From the NCBI GenBank assembly GCA_002030045.1, contig LQBI01000002.1, positions 1-64,000 on the forward strand: DNA of 64,000 bases, in the 5' to 3' direction. The translations under genes and the position numbers were made by a program. Every line of letters begins with the position of its first letter. Position 1 is the first letter of the stretch. Below are positions 48,979-59,187 of the stretch, one piece after another. This DNA is from Candidatus Aegiribacteria sp. MLS_C (GTDB taxonomy: Bacteria; Fermentibacterota; Fermentibacteria; Fermentibacterales; JCC-6). The notes beneath the pieces are model-generated. The model did no database searches. It was not told where the DNA came from and saw only the letters and a program-made list of their open reading frames with translations.

Positions 48979-49335
48979 ATGACCAAGAACGAATCGACGG
49001 CGAAGATGGATTCCATCCTGGGTTCCGGGAGCTTCTGCAAGGGGTCCATCAAGGTGGATGGAGGGTTGAGGATCGACGGGACCGTTGACGGCGAGGTCGT
49101 TGTCTCTGGAACCCTCACCGTAGGCCGTGAGGGCGTCATCACCGGTGACGTCACCGTCAACCAGGCCGTTATCGGAGGAAGAATACAGGGCACTGTCAGG
49201 GCCGAGCAGCAGATGGAGCTTCACAGCGGGTCCCGTGTCGAGGGTGATATATTCACCCGCTCACTGATCATAGAGGACGGAGTCTTCTTCGAGGGGAACT
49301 GCAAGATGAGCCGTGGCAACGAGTCAGAAGGCTGA
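48979..49335 (+). CDS. Bactofilin (polymer-forming cytoskeletal protein)
   Basis: SILGSGSFCKGSIKVDGGLRIDGTVDGEVVVSGTLTVGREGVITGDVTVNQAVIGGRIQGTVRAEQQMELHSGSRVEGDI. Confidence 0.9.
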   Translation: MTKNESTAKMDSILGSGSFCKGSIKVDGGLRIDGTVDGEVVVSGTLTVGREGVITGDVTVNQAVIGGRIQGTVRAEQQMELHSGSRVEGDIFTRSLIIEDGVFFEGNCKMSRGNESEG

Positions 49336-49342
49336 AGTCGAA

Positions 49343-49439
49343 TGTGGATAATTCGCCGAAACTGTGGACAACTAGCTAACTTATTATTAGACAGTAATAT
49401 ACGGAATCACTTAAAGTAGCTTCATAAGTAATATCCACA
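49343..49439. promoter_or_regulatory. DnaA-box cluster flanking an AT-rich segment
   Basis: TGTGGATAA (49343-49351, exact consensus), TGTGGACAA (49363-49371) and ATATCCACA (49431-49439, opposite orientation), with ACTTATTATTAGACAGTAATATACGG between. Confidence 0.5.
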
Positions 49440-49535
49440 ACAGACTCTTTTATGGAGGCATAGCCTGAGTCAGGCATTTCACCTGTCTTTTCGGGCATTG
49501 CCGCTCCCTTAGAATCTTCGAAAGGCTGGTGCCGA

Positions 49536-49853
49536 ATGACCAAACTGGGGCAGCTCCGGGAGGCGGAGGAAAAGGCTCAGCAGGAAATCGACCGTGCCGA
49601 GAAGGAGGCTCACAGGATAAGGATGTCGATCCCGGACCTTATGGAAGAGCAGACCCGGAGGTACAGGGACAGGCTTGAGGAGCTGGAACGGAGCGGGGAG
49701 CAGGAGGTCGCCGGTAGAATAGAGGAGCTTTCCCGCAACCTCGAGAAGGAAACGGAGTCGAGGCTGAAGGAACTGTCGTCACACGGGATGGATCTGGAGT
49801 CGGCGGCCGAGGAGCGTCTTCGCGGCATCATACTGGACAGCGGGAAAAAATGA
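49536..49853 (+). CDS. V/A-type ATPase peripheral-stalk subunit (H/G-like)
   Basis: Coiled-coil 105-aa ORF at the head of the V-ATPase operon. Confidence 0.75.
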   Translation: MTKLGQLREAEEKAQQEIDRAEKEAHRIRMSIPDLMEEQTRRYRDRLEELERSGEQEVAGRIEELSRNLEKETESRLKELSSHGMDLESAAEERLRGIILDSGKK

Positions 49854-51907
49854 GCCTCGACCCGGTTTCAAAGATCGAGGTCGTCTGTCATTCCAGCGCG
49901 AGGGACAGCCTGGTAGCTGCGCTGGAAGCTTTCGGAAGGGTACATCTTCTCGACCTGTCGGAGGAACAGGTCTATACGGACGAAGAAGGCGAGGACCTGT
50001 CGAAGCACCTCAAACCCTCCCGTATCAGCACTGAATCACTTGCGGAGGACATCTCAAGCCTGAACAGAGCCGTAAAGTTTCTTATAGAGGAAGCCTCGGA
50101 AGAGATGGAGATACCTTCGGAGACTTCGGCCGTCACCGAGGCGGAACTGATGGAACTCCTCGCGGACAGGACGCTCATCGAGAACGCCAGGAGGGCATGG
50201 ATCGTTGCCGTACAGAAGGCGAAGCTGGAGGGCGCGGAGAATGAGCTGCTCCAGGAGGAGCAGTTCCTTTTCGAGTGGAGGAATATCCCGTTGCCCCTGC
50301 AGGAACTCCGCAGGGAAGGCTCCTTCACCATCAGCGCCGGCACCCTCCCATCGGAGTCGATGGACTGGATCGGGAAATTCCAGGAGGAAAACCCCCTGGT
50401 CCACGTTGAGGGGATCGACAGCGACAGGAGCACGGCGAGGGTCATCGTGGTCATCCACAGGGATGCCGATGAGAGCGCGTTCCAGTCATTGACGGAGGCG
50501 GGTTACACGGCCCAGGACTTCGGTTCGAGGACGGGAACAGTAACCGAGTGCATGGGCGAGGTGCGCAGGGAACTCGAGATGATCCGCTCGAGAACAAGGG
50601 CCATTCACGCAAGGGCACTGAAGTACGCCGGAATCCTTGAAAGCTTCAGGAAGCTGCTTGACGCCGCATCACTGGTCCTCGAGCGTATGAGGGCAGCCAA
50701 TTCATCCGTATCCACTTCAAGCATCCACATCTTCAGGGCGTGGATAAGGACCGGGGACCTGGAAGAGATCCGCCGCAGACTTGGCGGCATAGGCGAGGTC
50801 GACGTTGAGACGATAGAGCCCGAGGAAGGGGAGGTGCCTCCTTCTCCACTGACGGAGAAGCCGGTGGCGGAACCCTACAGGATGCTCACCGACATGTACG
50901 GCCAGCCCACCCGGAAGGATCCGGACCCGACCCCGCTCATGGCTCCCTTCTACGCACTCTTCTTCGGGATCTGCATCGGCGACGCCGGCTACGGCGCCGC
51001 CCTGGCCGCAGGGGCCGCCGCCGGATGGTACATGGTCAAAAAACGTCACGGCAACACCAGGCTGTTCAAGCTCCTTTTCCAGGGAGGCCTTGCGAGCATA
51101 CTTGTGGGAGTCTTCCTGGGGGGCTGGTTCGGAATGCCCCTGGAGGACCTGCCGGGATTCCTCAGAGCGCCGGCGGACATGCTCAATGCGCTTGTACCGG
51201 GGTATAGCCGCGGACAGTCCGGCCAGGGCGGCTTCGCTGTATCCAAACAGTTCCTGTACGTGACACTTGCCCTGGGTCTCCTGCAGCTGACCGCGGGAAT
51301 AGTGGTCAATCTCGTGAAACGCCTGAGGTCGGGAGAGGGTATCTCTGCGGTGATAGACCAGTCGGGATGGCTGCTTGCAACTGCCGGGCTCTTTCCATGG
51401 CTGTTCAACCGGTATCTGCTGGAGGGGGGCCTTTACGAAGCCGAGGGACCGCTCGATACCGTATTCATGATAATGCTCGCCCTGGGAGCGGTACTTATAT
51501 TCGTGATGGGCGGCAGGGAAGCCAGGGGATTCGGAAAGGTGGGACTCGGCGCGTATGCCACCTACGGAATAGTGAACCTCCTGGGTGACGTTCTCTCGTA
51601 CTCGAGGCTTTTCGCGCTTGCCCTTTCCAGCGCAATCATCGCCCAGGTCATCAACCAGATGGCCGGAATGCTGATGGAACAGCTGGGCATACCGGTTGTA
51701 GGACTGCTGCTGGCCACTGTGGTAGTCGTGGCTGGACATGCCTTCAACCTGGCGATGGCGGCTCTCAGCGGCTTCATTCATACTGCCAGACTCCAGTTCG
51801 TGGAGTTCTTCGGCAAGTTCTACGACGGGACCGGAGTCCCATTCAGGCCACTGAGGTACCAGCCGAAGTACGTGCACATCGAACGGAATAATCAACAGGC
51901 TCCGTAG
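49850..51907 (+). CDS. V/A-type ATPase subunit I
   Basis: Soluble N-terminal part then membrane part ...PFYALFFGICIGDAGYGAALA...GDVLSYSRLFALALSSAIIAQVINQMAG. Confidence 0.92.
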   Translation: MSLDPVSKIEVVCHSSARDSLVAALEAFGRVHLLDLSEEQVYTDEEGEDLSKHLKPSRISTESLAEDISSLNRAVKFLIEEASEEMEIPSETSAVTEAELMELLADRTLIENARRAWIVAVQKAKLEGAENELLQEEQFLFEWRNIPLPLQELRREGSFTISAGTLPSESMDWIGKFQEENPLVHVEGIDSDRSTARVIVVIHRDADESAFQSLTEAGYTAQDFGSRTGTVTECMGEVRRELEMIRSRTRAIHARALKYAGILESFRKLLDAASLVLERMRAANSSVSTSSIHIFRAWIRTGDLEEIRRRLGGIGEVDVETIEPEEGEVPPSPLTEKPVAEPYRMLTDMYGQPTRKDPDPTPLMAPFYALFFGICIGDAGYGAALAAGAAAGWYMVKKRHGNTRLFKLLFQGGLASILVGVFLGGWFGMPLEDLPGFLRAPADMLNALVPGYSRGQSGQGGFAVSKQFLYVTLALGLLQLTAGIVVNLVKRLRSGEGISAVIDQSGWLLATAGLFPWLFNRYLLEGGLYEAEGPLDTVFMIMLALGAVLIFVMGGREARGFGKVGLGAYATYGIVNLLGDVLSYSRLFALALSSAIIAQVINQMAGMLMEQLGIPVVGLLLATVVVVAGHAFNLAMAALSGFIHTARLQFVEFFGKFYDGTGVPFRPLRYQPKYVHIERNNQQAP

Positions 51908-51927
51908 GGGAGTGAAGGGAGTACCAA

Positions 51928-52377
51928 TTGGAACAGCTCGTTGCATACATGGGAATAGCCCTTGCCTGTGCCCTTGCAGGCATAGGTTCCGCAGTGGGGG
52001 TCGGAATAGCGGCCCAGGCAAGCACGGGGGTCATGAGCGTGGATCCCGGGAAGTTCGGGAAACTCCTGCTCCTGTCGGCCCTGCCGGGGACCCAGGGTAT
52101 CTACGGGTTCGTCATAGCCTTCCTCCTTCTCGGGAAGGTGACGCCGGGAATGGACATGAACGCTGCATGGCAGATATTCACCGCCGGCATTCCCATAGCT
52201 CTTGCAGGACTGCTTTCGGGAATACACCAGGGGAAGGTCTGTGCCGGAGGCGCAATGATGACGGCCAAGCAGCCCGCCGACTCGGCAAAATCCCTCATAC
52301 TGGCCGTATTTGTCGAGTTCTATGCTATCCTGGGCTTCCTCGTATCATTCCTGATGCTCCAGGGAATAGGCGGGTAA
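51928..52377 (+). CDS. V-type ATPase subunit K (four-helix c subunit)
   Basis: MGIALACALAGIGSAVGVGIAAQAS...LPGTQGIYGFVIAFLL...GIHQGKVCAG...VFVEFYAILGFLVSFLML. Confidence 0.93.
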   Translation: MEQLVAYMGIALACALAGIGSAVGVGIAAQASTGVMSVDPGKFGKLLLLSALPGTQGIYGFVIAFLLLGKVTPGMDMNAAWQIFTAGIPIALAGLLSGIHQGKVCAGGAMMTAKQPADSAKSLILAVFVEFYAILGFLVSFLMLQGIGG

Positions 52378-52384
52378 AGGCGAG

Positions 52385-52972
52385 ATGTCACTTGAAGCCA
52401 TCCTCTCCAGGATCGGAAAGGACGCGGAGGAGAAGTCCGGGTCCATAGTGACCGCCGCGGAGGAGGAGAAGGAGAATGTCCTCCGTGAGCACCGGGAGAA
52501 ACTGGAGGAGGAGTTCGCAAGGCACGCGGAGAGACTCCGCTCCAGAATGGACGAATCCGGGCGGCGCAGGGAGTTCCATGTGAGGCGCGAGGCCTACAGG
52601 AAGCTGCTGAACGAGAGAAGAGCCATGATAGACCGTGCCGTGGAACGGGCGGTGGAGGTCCTTGCCGCTTCCGACGATTCCGTATACCTGGCCATGATAT
52701 CGTCCCTCCTCGAGGGATGCGACCTGAAGGGCGAGGTAGAGGTGCTGATCTCAGAAGCAGACAAGTCCAGAATAACACCTTCGTTCCTTGAGAAGCATTC
52801 CGGTCCCGACAGGAGATTCGTGCTCTCCCCGCTCCATCACGACGCCAGGGGAGGCGTCATCTTCAGGTCGGGGGACATAAGCCAGAACGGAACTTTCCCG
52901 ATGATAGCGGAACTTTCCCACGAGAAGCTGGTGATGGAACTCTCGGGACTGGTCCCAATGGAGAAGAACTGA
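52385..52972 (+). CDS. V/A-type ATPase subunit E
   Basis: N-terminal helical stalk and C-terminal domain; syntenic position. Confidence 0.82.
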   Translation: MSLEAILSRIGKDAEEKSGSIVTAAEEEKENVLREHREKLEEEFARHAERLRSRMDESGRRREFHVRREAYRKLLNERRAMIDRAVERAVEVLAASDDSVYLAMISSLLEGCDLKGEVEVLISEADKSRITPSFLEKHSGPDRRFVLSPLHHDARGGVIFRSGDISQNGTFPMIAELSHEKLVMELSGLVPMEKN

Positions 52973-52975
52973 CCC

Positions 52976-53953
52976 ATGAAGAATGGATTCATCTACGCCA
53001 ACGGCAGGATAAGCGGGGAGGAGAAGACCCTTCTGGACCAGAGGATGTGGCAGATGCTGCTGGCGGCCGGTGACTCTGAAGAGGCGCTGAGGCTCCTTGG
53101 TGACACCTGGTACGGCACATTCATGCAGTACCATTCCATGGACGAGAGCTTCTTACGGGCCATGGAGGTGACGGAGGAAGAACTCATCGAACTCTCGGAG
53201 GACGAGAGGCTGGTCCGGGGGATCCTTCACAGGAGGGATGTCAGGAACGCCAGATACCTGTGGAAGTCCGCACTCTTCCTCGACAAAGGGTCCGCCGGGG
53301 GGGTCGAGGTCGAGAGGCCGGGACTGCTGGGAATAGACATCCTGAACAGGTCCGTGGCAAGCGATGAGGCCAGGGACGAGCTGCCGCCACTCTTCCTTTC
53401 GGCTCTGGAGGACGTTACGGCACTGGACCCGGGGGACACTGCCGGGTTCGACATGAGAATGGACAGGCTGGCGGCAGAGGTGGAGACGAAGGAACTCACG
53501 GACATCAATCCCGGGTTCAGGAACTTCGTCACGACCCACCTGGAGCAGCGCAACTTCCTCACCGCCGGAAGGTGTCACGTGGACGGCGTACCCCGCCAGG
53601 AGATGTCGGAGATGCTGCTGCCCGGAGGGTTCCACGATCCGGAGGAGATCGCCGGCGCATACCAGAGGGGGTCGCTTCGCGACCTGATGGCCGAGACTCC
53701 CGGTTTCGAGGATATGGCGGCCGCCCTTGGCGAAGCCCTGGAGGAAGGTTCCTTCCTCAGGTACGAGAAGGAGTGCGACGCCAGGCTCCTGGAGCTCCTT
53801 CAGAAGGGGGCCTTTCCCGTGTTCGGTCCATCACCGCTCGCCGCATTCGTGATACGGAGGGAGATGGAGATGAACCACCTGAGGATCCTGCTGGCGGCCA
53901 AGGCGGCCGGCGTCCCGCAGTCCAGGCTCAGGAAGAGATTGCCCAGGGGATAG
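52976..53953 (+). CDS. V/A-type ATPase subunit C
   Basis: FIYANGRISGEEKTLLDQRMWQML...; ...EMEMNHLRILLAAKAAGVPQSRLRKRLPRG. Confidence 0.85.
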   Translation: MKNGFIYANGRISGEEKTLLDQRMWQMLLAAGDSEEALRLLGDTWYGTFMQYHSMDESFLRAMEVTEEELIELSEDERLVRGILHRRDVRNARYLWKSALFLDKGSAGGVEVERPGLLGIDILNRSVASDEARDELPPLFLSALEDVTALDPGDTAGFDMRMDRLAAEVETKELTDINPGFRNFVTTHLEQRNFLTAGRCHVDGVPRQEMSEMLLPGGFHDPEEIAGAYQRGSLRDLMAETPGFEDMAAALGEALEEGSFLRYEKECDARLLELLQKGAFPVFGPSPLAAFVIRREMEMNHLRILLAAKAAGVPQSRLRKRLPRG

Positions 53954-53963
53954 GAGGACCGAC

Positions 53964-54293
53964 GTGGCTCAGGGCAGGGTAGCATTCATAGGAGACGCCG
54001 ATTCCGTTCTGGGTTTCAGGGCCCTGGGCGTTGAGACCATTGTCCCGTCCGAGAGCGAAGGGGCCGAAGAAGCCTTCGACAGGCTGGTGCGGGAGGGGGT
54101 ATCGGTCATAATGATAACCGAGGACCTCATGGACGAGCTTCAGGAGAAGATAGACGGAACCGTTCACATGGCGGTCCCGTCGGTGGTGGTCCTTCCCGGC
54201 ATAAGGGGTACCGGCAGACGCGGGGAGCAGACCATAAGGGAACTCATCATAAGGGCCGTGGGAGTGGACCTCATGTCAGAGGAGCCGCGGTAG
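53964..54293 (+). CDS. V/A-type ATPase subunit F
   Basis: AFIGDADSVLGFRALGVETIVPSESEGAEEAFDRLVREGVSVIMITEDLMD. Confidence 0.9.
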   Translation: MAQGRVAFIGDADSVLGFRALGVETIVPSESEGAEEAFDRLVREGVSVIMITEDLMDELQEKIDGTVHMAVPSVVVLPGIRGTGRRGEQTIRELIIRAVGVDLMSEEPR

Positions 54294-54337
54294 AAAAGAA
54301 GACCGGTTTTGGTCCGCAGAACACCGGAGGCGACTGA

Positions 54338-56107
54338 ATGATCAAGGGAACGATAGACAAGATAGCGGGTCCGCTGGTTGTCGCGGACGGAATGAAGGAG
54401 GCCAGGATGTACGACCTGGTCTACGTATCCGACTATGGCCTGATCGGCGAGATAATCGAACTCAAGGGGGAAAAGGCCTCGATACAGGTATACGAGGAGA
54501 CCGGTGGCCTGAAACCCGGCGACCCGGTGACAGCCACGGGAAAGCCGCTTTCGGTCGAACTGGGACCCGGACTGGTGACAGCCATCTACGACGGCATCCA
54601 GCGGCCGCTGGACGAGATACGCGAGCAGGCCGGGGACTGGATAACCAGGGGTATAAGCATACGCGGCCTGGATCATGAGAAACTGTGGGACTGGAACCCC
54701 GTCGCCGAACCCGGTCTCGAGGTCGGCGGAGGAGAGGTTCTCGGAGAGGTCCCGGAGACGAAGCTGATAACCCACAGGGTGATGGTCCCGCCGGACGTGA
54801 AGGGAACCCTTACCTGGGTGAAGGAGGCCGGGAGCTGCAACATAGATACCGTTGTGGCGAAGGTGAATGACGGCGAAGGCGTCGAGGTCCAGCTGAAGAT
54901 GTACCACAACTGGCCGGTGAGGAAGCCGAGGCCGGTGGCGGAGAAGAGGGCTCCGGAGGAACCCCTGATAACCGGACAGAGGGTGGTGGACGCCTTCTTC
55001 CCGCTGGGCAAGGGCGGGACGGCCTGCGTCCCCGGGCCCTTCGGCAGCGGCAAGACGGTGATACAGCACCAGCTGGCCAAGTGGGCCGACGCGGAGATAG
55101 TGGTATACGTGGGATGCGGAGAACGCGGCAACGAGATGACCGACGTGCTGCAGGAGTTCCCCGAGCTGGAGGACCCAAAGAGCGGAGAGCCTCTCATCCT
55201 CAGGACCGTCCTGGTGGCCAACACAAGCAACATGCCTGTGGCCGCCCGGGAAGCCAGCGTCTACACGGGCATCACCATCGGAGAGTACTTCCGCGACATG
55301 GGCTACTCGGTGGCGCTCATGGCCGATTCGACCAGCAGGTGGGCCGAGGCCATGAGGGAGATGTCCGGAAGGCTCGAGGAGATGCCCGGCGAGGAGGGCT
55401 ACCCGGCGTATCTCGGAACCAGGATAGCCGAATTCTACGAGAGGGCCGGCAACGTGCTCTGCAGGGGCGGTGACCGCAGCGGAGCCCTGACCGTGGTGGG
55501 TGCCGTTAGTCCCGCCGGAGGCGACCTTTCCGATCCGGTAGTCCAGGCGACCCTGAGGGTGGTCAAGGTCTTCTGGAGCCTCCAGGCCAAGCTGGCCTAT
55601 GCAAGGCATTTTCCCGCCATAGGCTGGCTGGAGAGCTACTCTCTCTACACGGACAACCTCAGGGAGTACTACGACGAGAACCTCGGGGAGGGATGGGTCT
55701 CGATGATGAAGGAGGCCATATCCCTGCTTCAGCAGGAAGCCAACCTCCAGGAGATCGCCAGGCTGGTGGGCGCCGAGTCGCTCTCCCCCGAGGACCAGCT
55801 GATCCTTTACACATCCAGGTCCCTGAGGGAGGATTTCCTCCATCAGAACGCCTTCCACGAGGTGGACACATACGCCTCCATAGGCAAGCAGAAGGTCATG
55901 ATGGAGGTCATCATGAACACCCACGAGGAGATGAGGAAAGCCATAAGGAGCGGAGTCCCGCCAAGGGAGCTGTTCGACCTGCCGCTCAAGGAGGAGATAA
56001 CCAGGATGAGGTACATTCCCGAGGACGAGATAGGATCCATCGAGGCCATAAAGGGATCGGTCACCTCCCAGGTCAGCAGAGTCATAGAGAGCGAACAGAC
56101 CGCTTAG
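54338..56107 (+). CDS. V/A-type ATPase catalytic subunit A
   Basis: [27 protein letters not shown]...[45 protein letters not shown]. Confidence 0.96.
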   Translation: MIKGTIDKIAGPLVVADGMKEARMYDLVYVSDYGLIGEIIELKGEKASIQVYEETGGLKPGDPVTATGKPLSVELGPGLVTAIYDGIQRPLDEIREQAGDWITRGISIRGLDHEKLWDWNPVAEPGLEVGGGEVLGEVPETKLITHRVMVPPDVKGTLTWVKEAGSCNIDTVVAKVNDGEGVEVQLKMYHNWPVRKPRPVAEKRAPEEPLITGQRVVDAFFPLGKGGTACVPGPFGSGKTVIQHQLAKWADAEIVVYVGCGERGNEMTDVLQEFPELEDPKSGEPLILRTVLVANTSNMPVAAREASVYTGITIGEYFRDMGYSVALMADSTSRWAEAMREMSGRLEEMPGEEGYPAYLGTRIAEFYERAGNVLCRGGDRSGALTVVGAVSPAGGDLSDPVVQATLRVVKVFWSLQAKLAYARHFPAIGWLESYSLYTDNLREYYDENLGEGWVSMMKEAISLLQQEANLQEIARLVGAESLSPEDQLILYTSRSLREDFLHQNAFHEVDTYASIGKQKVMMEVIMNTHEEMRKAIRSGVPPRELFDLPLKEEITRMRYIPEDEIGSIEAIKGSVTSQVSRVIESEQTA

Positions 56108-56118
56108 GAGGCGGGGAG

Positions 56119-57522
56119 ATGATCAGAGAATACACTACGACGGTTGAGATTTCCGGTCCCCTGATGCTGGTTGACAGGGTCGAGGGTGTGGCCTACGAGG
56201 AGCTGGTGGAGATAGAGCTGCCCGGAGGAGAGATCCGGCATGGCAAGGTGCTGGAGGTGGACAGCAGGATGGCCCTGGTCCAGCTCTTCGAGGGCAGCAG
56301 CGGCACGGACATCACCGAGAGCAGGGTTCGCTTCCTCGGCAAACAGGTCGAGCTCGGAGTCTCCGAGGAGATGCTGGGAAGGGTCTTCGACGGCCAGGGA
56401 AGGCCCAGGGCTCCCTTCGACACCGCCCCTCCCGTTGTGCCGGAGAGAATGGAGAACATAAACGGCGCCCCCATCAACCCCTACGCTCGGGATTACCCCG
56501 CCGAGTTCATACAGACGGGCTTCAGTTCCATAGACGGCATCAATACACTGGTCAGGGGGCAGAAACTGCCGGTGTTCAGCGGCAACGGACTGCCCCACGC
56601 GGCCGTGGCCGCCCAGATAGCCAGGCAGGCCCGGGTCCTGGGCGAGGGAGAGAGCTTTGCAGTGGTGTTCGCGGCCATGGGAATAACCTTCGAGGAGGCG
56701 GACTACTTCATCCGCGACTTCAGGAAGACCGGAGCAATGGACAGGGCTGTGGTCTTCATGAACCTGGCGGACGACCCGGCCATCGAGAGGATATCCACTC
56801 CCAGGATGGCGCTTACCGCCGCCGAGTACCTCGCATACGAGAAGGACATGCACATACTGGTCATCCTCACCGACATGACCAACTACTGCGACGCCCTGAG
56901 AGAGATCTCCGCGGCCCGCAAGGAGGTCCCGGGCAGACGGGGATATCCCGGTTATCTCTATACAGACCTGTCCACCATCTACGAGAGGGCCGGCAGAATA
57001 AAGGGCAGGAAGGGGTCCATCACGCAGATCCCGATACTCACCATGCCCGAGGACGACAAGACGCATCCTATCCCGGACCTCACCGGCTACATCACCGAGG
57101 GACAGCTGATACTGAACAGGGAACTCCACAAAAAGGGCGTCTACCCGCCCATGGACGTGATGGAGTCCCTCTCCAGGCTCAAGGACAAGGGCATCGGAAA
57201 GGGCAAGACCAGGGAGGACCACGCCGACCTTTTCAACCAGCTCATGGCGGCGTACTCCGCCGGCAAGGACGCAAGGGAGCTGGCTGTGATACTTGGGGCG
57301 GCGGCCCTCAGCGAGATCGACCAGAAGTACCTCAGGTTCGCGGACGAGTACGAGAGGAGGTACATCAGCCAGGGAGGACATGAGAACCGCAACATAGACG
57401 AGACCCTGGACCTCGGCTGGGAACTGCTGAAACTCCTTCCCAGGAACGAGATGAAGAGGATAGACCCGAAGAGACTGGACAAGTACTGGCCCGTGAAGGG
57501 CGGCGGGGAAGGGGACGACTGA
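56119..57522 (+). CDS. V/A-type ATPase subunit B
   Basis: [43 protein letters not shown]...[28 protein letters not shown] inside the longer ORF 55693..57522. Confidence 0.95.
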   Translation: MIREYTTTVEISGPLMLVDRVEGVAYEELVEIELPGGEIRHGKVLEVDSRMALVQLFEGSSGTDITESRVRFLGKQVELGVSEEMLGRVFDGQGRPRAPFDTAPPVVPERMENINGAPINPYARDYPAEFIQTGFSSIDGINTLVRGQKLPVFSGNGLPHAAVAAQIARQARVLGEGESFAVVFAAMGITFEEADYFIRDFRKTGAMDRAVVFMNLADDPAIERISTPRMALTAAEYLAYEKDMHILVILTDMTNYCDALREISAARKEVPGRRGYPGYLYTDLSTIYERAGRIKGRKGSITQIPILTMPEDDKTHPIPDLTGYITEGQLILNRELHKKGVYPPMDVMESLSRLKDKGIGKGKTREDHADLFNQLMAAYSAGKDARELAVILGAAALSEIDQKYLRFADEYERRYISQGGHENRNIDETLDLGWELLKLLPRNEMKRIDPKRLDKYWPVKGGGEGDD

Positions 57523-58151
57523 TGGCCATAGTCGTCAGCGCCACCCGCATGGAGCTGCTCAACCTTCGAAAGAAGGCCAAACTGGCCAGGAAGGGCCACA
57601 AGCTCCTGAAGGACAAGCTGGACGAGCTGATGAGGCAGTTCAAGATACTCATCTCCGAGTACGAGGGGGCCAGGCAGGAACTGGAGAGAGAACTGCAGGA
57701 AGCCTACGGGGAGTTCCTCTTCGCCAGGGCGGCAATGACGGAACCCGGCCTGCTGGACGCCCTCAGGTACCCGGGGGCCGAGGCGAAGGTGGAGACCGGG
57801 ACCAGGAAGATAATGAATCTGGTGCTCCCGGTCTTCGGGGTGTCCATCGAGGGCAGGGTGAGGAACTACGGTGTCTTCGACACCCCCGCCGAGCTGGACG
57901 AGGCGCTCAGGGTCTACAGTGAACTGCTCCCGAAGATCATCAAGCTGGCCGAGCAGGAGAAGGCCATAAGCCTGCTGGCCAGAGAGATAGATACAACCAG
58001 GCGCAGGGTCAACGCCCTGGAGTACAAGCTGATACCCGAGCTGGAGGAAGCCATCCGCGCCATAAGGCTGAAGCTGGAGGAGATGGAGCGTGGCAATCTC
58101 ACCAGGCTGATGAAGGTCAAGGAGATGGTGGAGGCAAAGCGTGGCATCTGA
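57522..58151 (+). CDS. V/A-type ATPase subunit D
   Basis: VSATRMELLNLRKKAKLARKGHKLLKDKLDELMRQF...RRRVNALEYKLIPELEEAIRAIRLKLEEMER. Confidence 0.93.
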   Translation: MAIVVSATRMELLNLRKKAKLARKGHKLLKDKLDELMRQFKILISEYEGARQELERELQEAYGEFLFARAAMTEPGLLDALRYPGAEAKVETGTRKIMNLVLPVFGVSIEGRVRNYGVFDTPAELDEALRVYSELLPKIIKLAEQEKAISLLAREIDTTRRRVNALEYKLIPELEEAIRAIRLKLEEMERGNLTRLMKVKEMVEAKRGI

Positions 58152-58494
58152 TCCCGGGCAGGACCGGGCCGGCCCCATCTTCCGGGTGTACAGGCGGCGT
58201 ATCCGTTAATATGTACCCCATACGCACATTATCACTATCCTGCCAATAAAATACGGTTCCCGTATATTACCGTGTTCCTTCACGGGCCCTTAACAGTCGA
58301 TTCGTATGGTTACCCGGAAGGACCCCGGAAGCGCCGGAACCGGAAGGCGATGAACACATCCGCCGCCATGCTGGCTCCTTCCTGAGAAGAACGGGCCGGC
58401 GGTCCCTTGGCTCTGCCGGTCTTGTCCACGGGTGTGATTTGACTTATGAATGATTGGTGGAAGATTGCATCTAAGAAACGAAAGGACGAATATG

Positions 58495-59088
58495 AGATCA
58501 CTGCTTTATACCGCGATTCTCCTGGCGCTCTCACAGGCTGCATTCGCCCAGCAGACCGAGACCTACGGATGGGAGGGCACAGCAACCATACTGAGCATGT
58601 ACCCCGACAGCTGCGTCATGGCTTCAATCGCCACCGACCCGGTCCACGGCGGGTCACAGTCCCTGGAGCTGGAAAGGCTTTCCGACGGCACTCCCCAGGC
58701 CTACGTGGCATGGATAACCGGCCTCAGCGACGGTGAAGAGGTGACCGCCAGCTTCTGGCGCTACGACGTCACACCGGCCGCCGCTCCTTCGTGCAGGATA
58801 TGGGCGCACTGGAACGACGACCCCGGCGACGTGAACGGGTACGCCGGCAGCGCCGGCGGGAACAGCGACTACGGTCCCGGCACCGGCTGGGACGAGACCG
58901 AGTACACCTGGACCGTGGTGGACGGTCATACCGGACTCGTCATCGAGGCCAGGGTCTACTCCAACCCCGGGGACATGGTATGGATCGACGACATGACCGT
59001 CACCGCCCCCACCGGTGCGGAGATCGTGATGCCCGGGGGTCTCGCCCTGGAGAGACAGACCTGGGGTTCCATCAAGACAGTGTTCTAG
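58495..59088 (+). CDS. Secreted protein of unknown function
   Basis: Signal peptide MRSLLYTAILLALSQAAFAQ; beta-rich region resembling carbohydrate-binding jelly-roll folds. ATG at 58495 inside the ORF 58450..59088. Confidence 0.65.
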   Translation, partial: RSLLYTAILLALSQAAFAQQTETYGWEGTATILSMYPDSCVMASIATDPVHGGSQSLELERLSDGTPQAYVAWITGLSDGEEVTASFWRYDVTPAAAPSCRIWAHWNDDPGDVNGYAGSAGGNSDYGPGTGWDETEYTWTVVDGHTGLVIEARVYSNPGDMVWIDDMTVTAPTGAEIVMPGGLALERQTWGSIKTVF

Positions 59089-59109
59089 CGGGACCTATGT
59101 TCATGTACT

Positions 59110-59136
59110 GAGCGGGGAGGCGTCGCCTCCCCGCTC
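59110..59136 (+). terminator. Strong hairpin between convergent genes
   Basis: GAGCGGGGAGGC-GTC-GCCTCCCCGCTC, perfect 12-bp stem followed by TCTTCATT. Confidence 0.8.
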
Positions 59137-59187
59137 TCTTCATTCCCCGGGAGGATGCGGTCGGTCCCTCGAGGGCCTGCACCGGTC

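Noticed and set aside
54164-55924. 586-aa minus-strand ORF opposite V-ATPase subunit A
   Set aside because: Shadow ORF; the plus strand is a clear catalytic A subunit.
56104-57381. 425-aa minus-strand ORF opposite V-ATPase subunit B
   Set aside because: Shadow ORF of a well-conserved gene.
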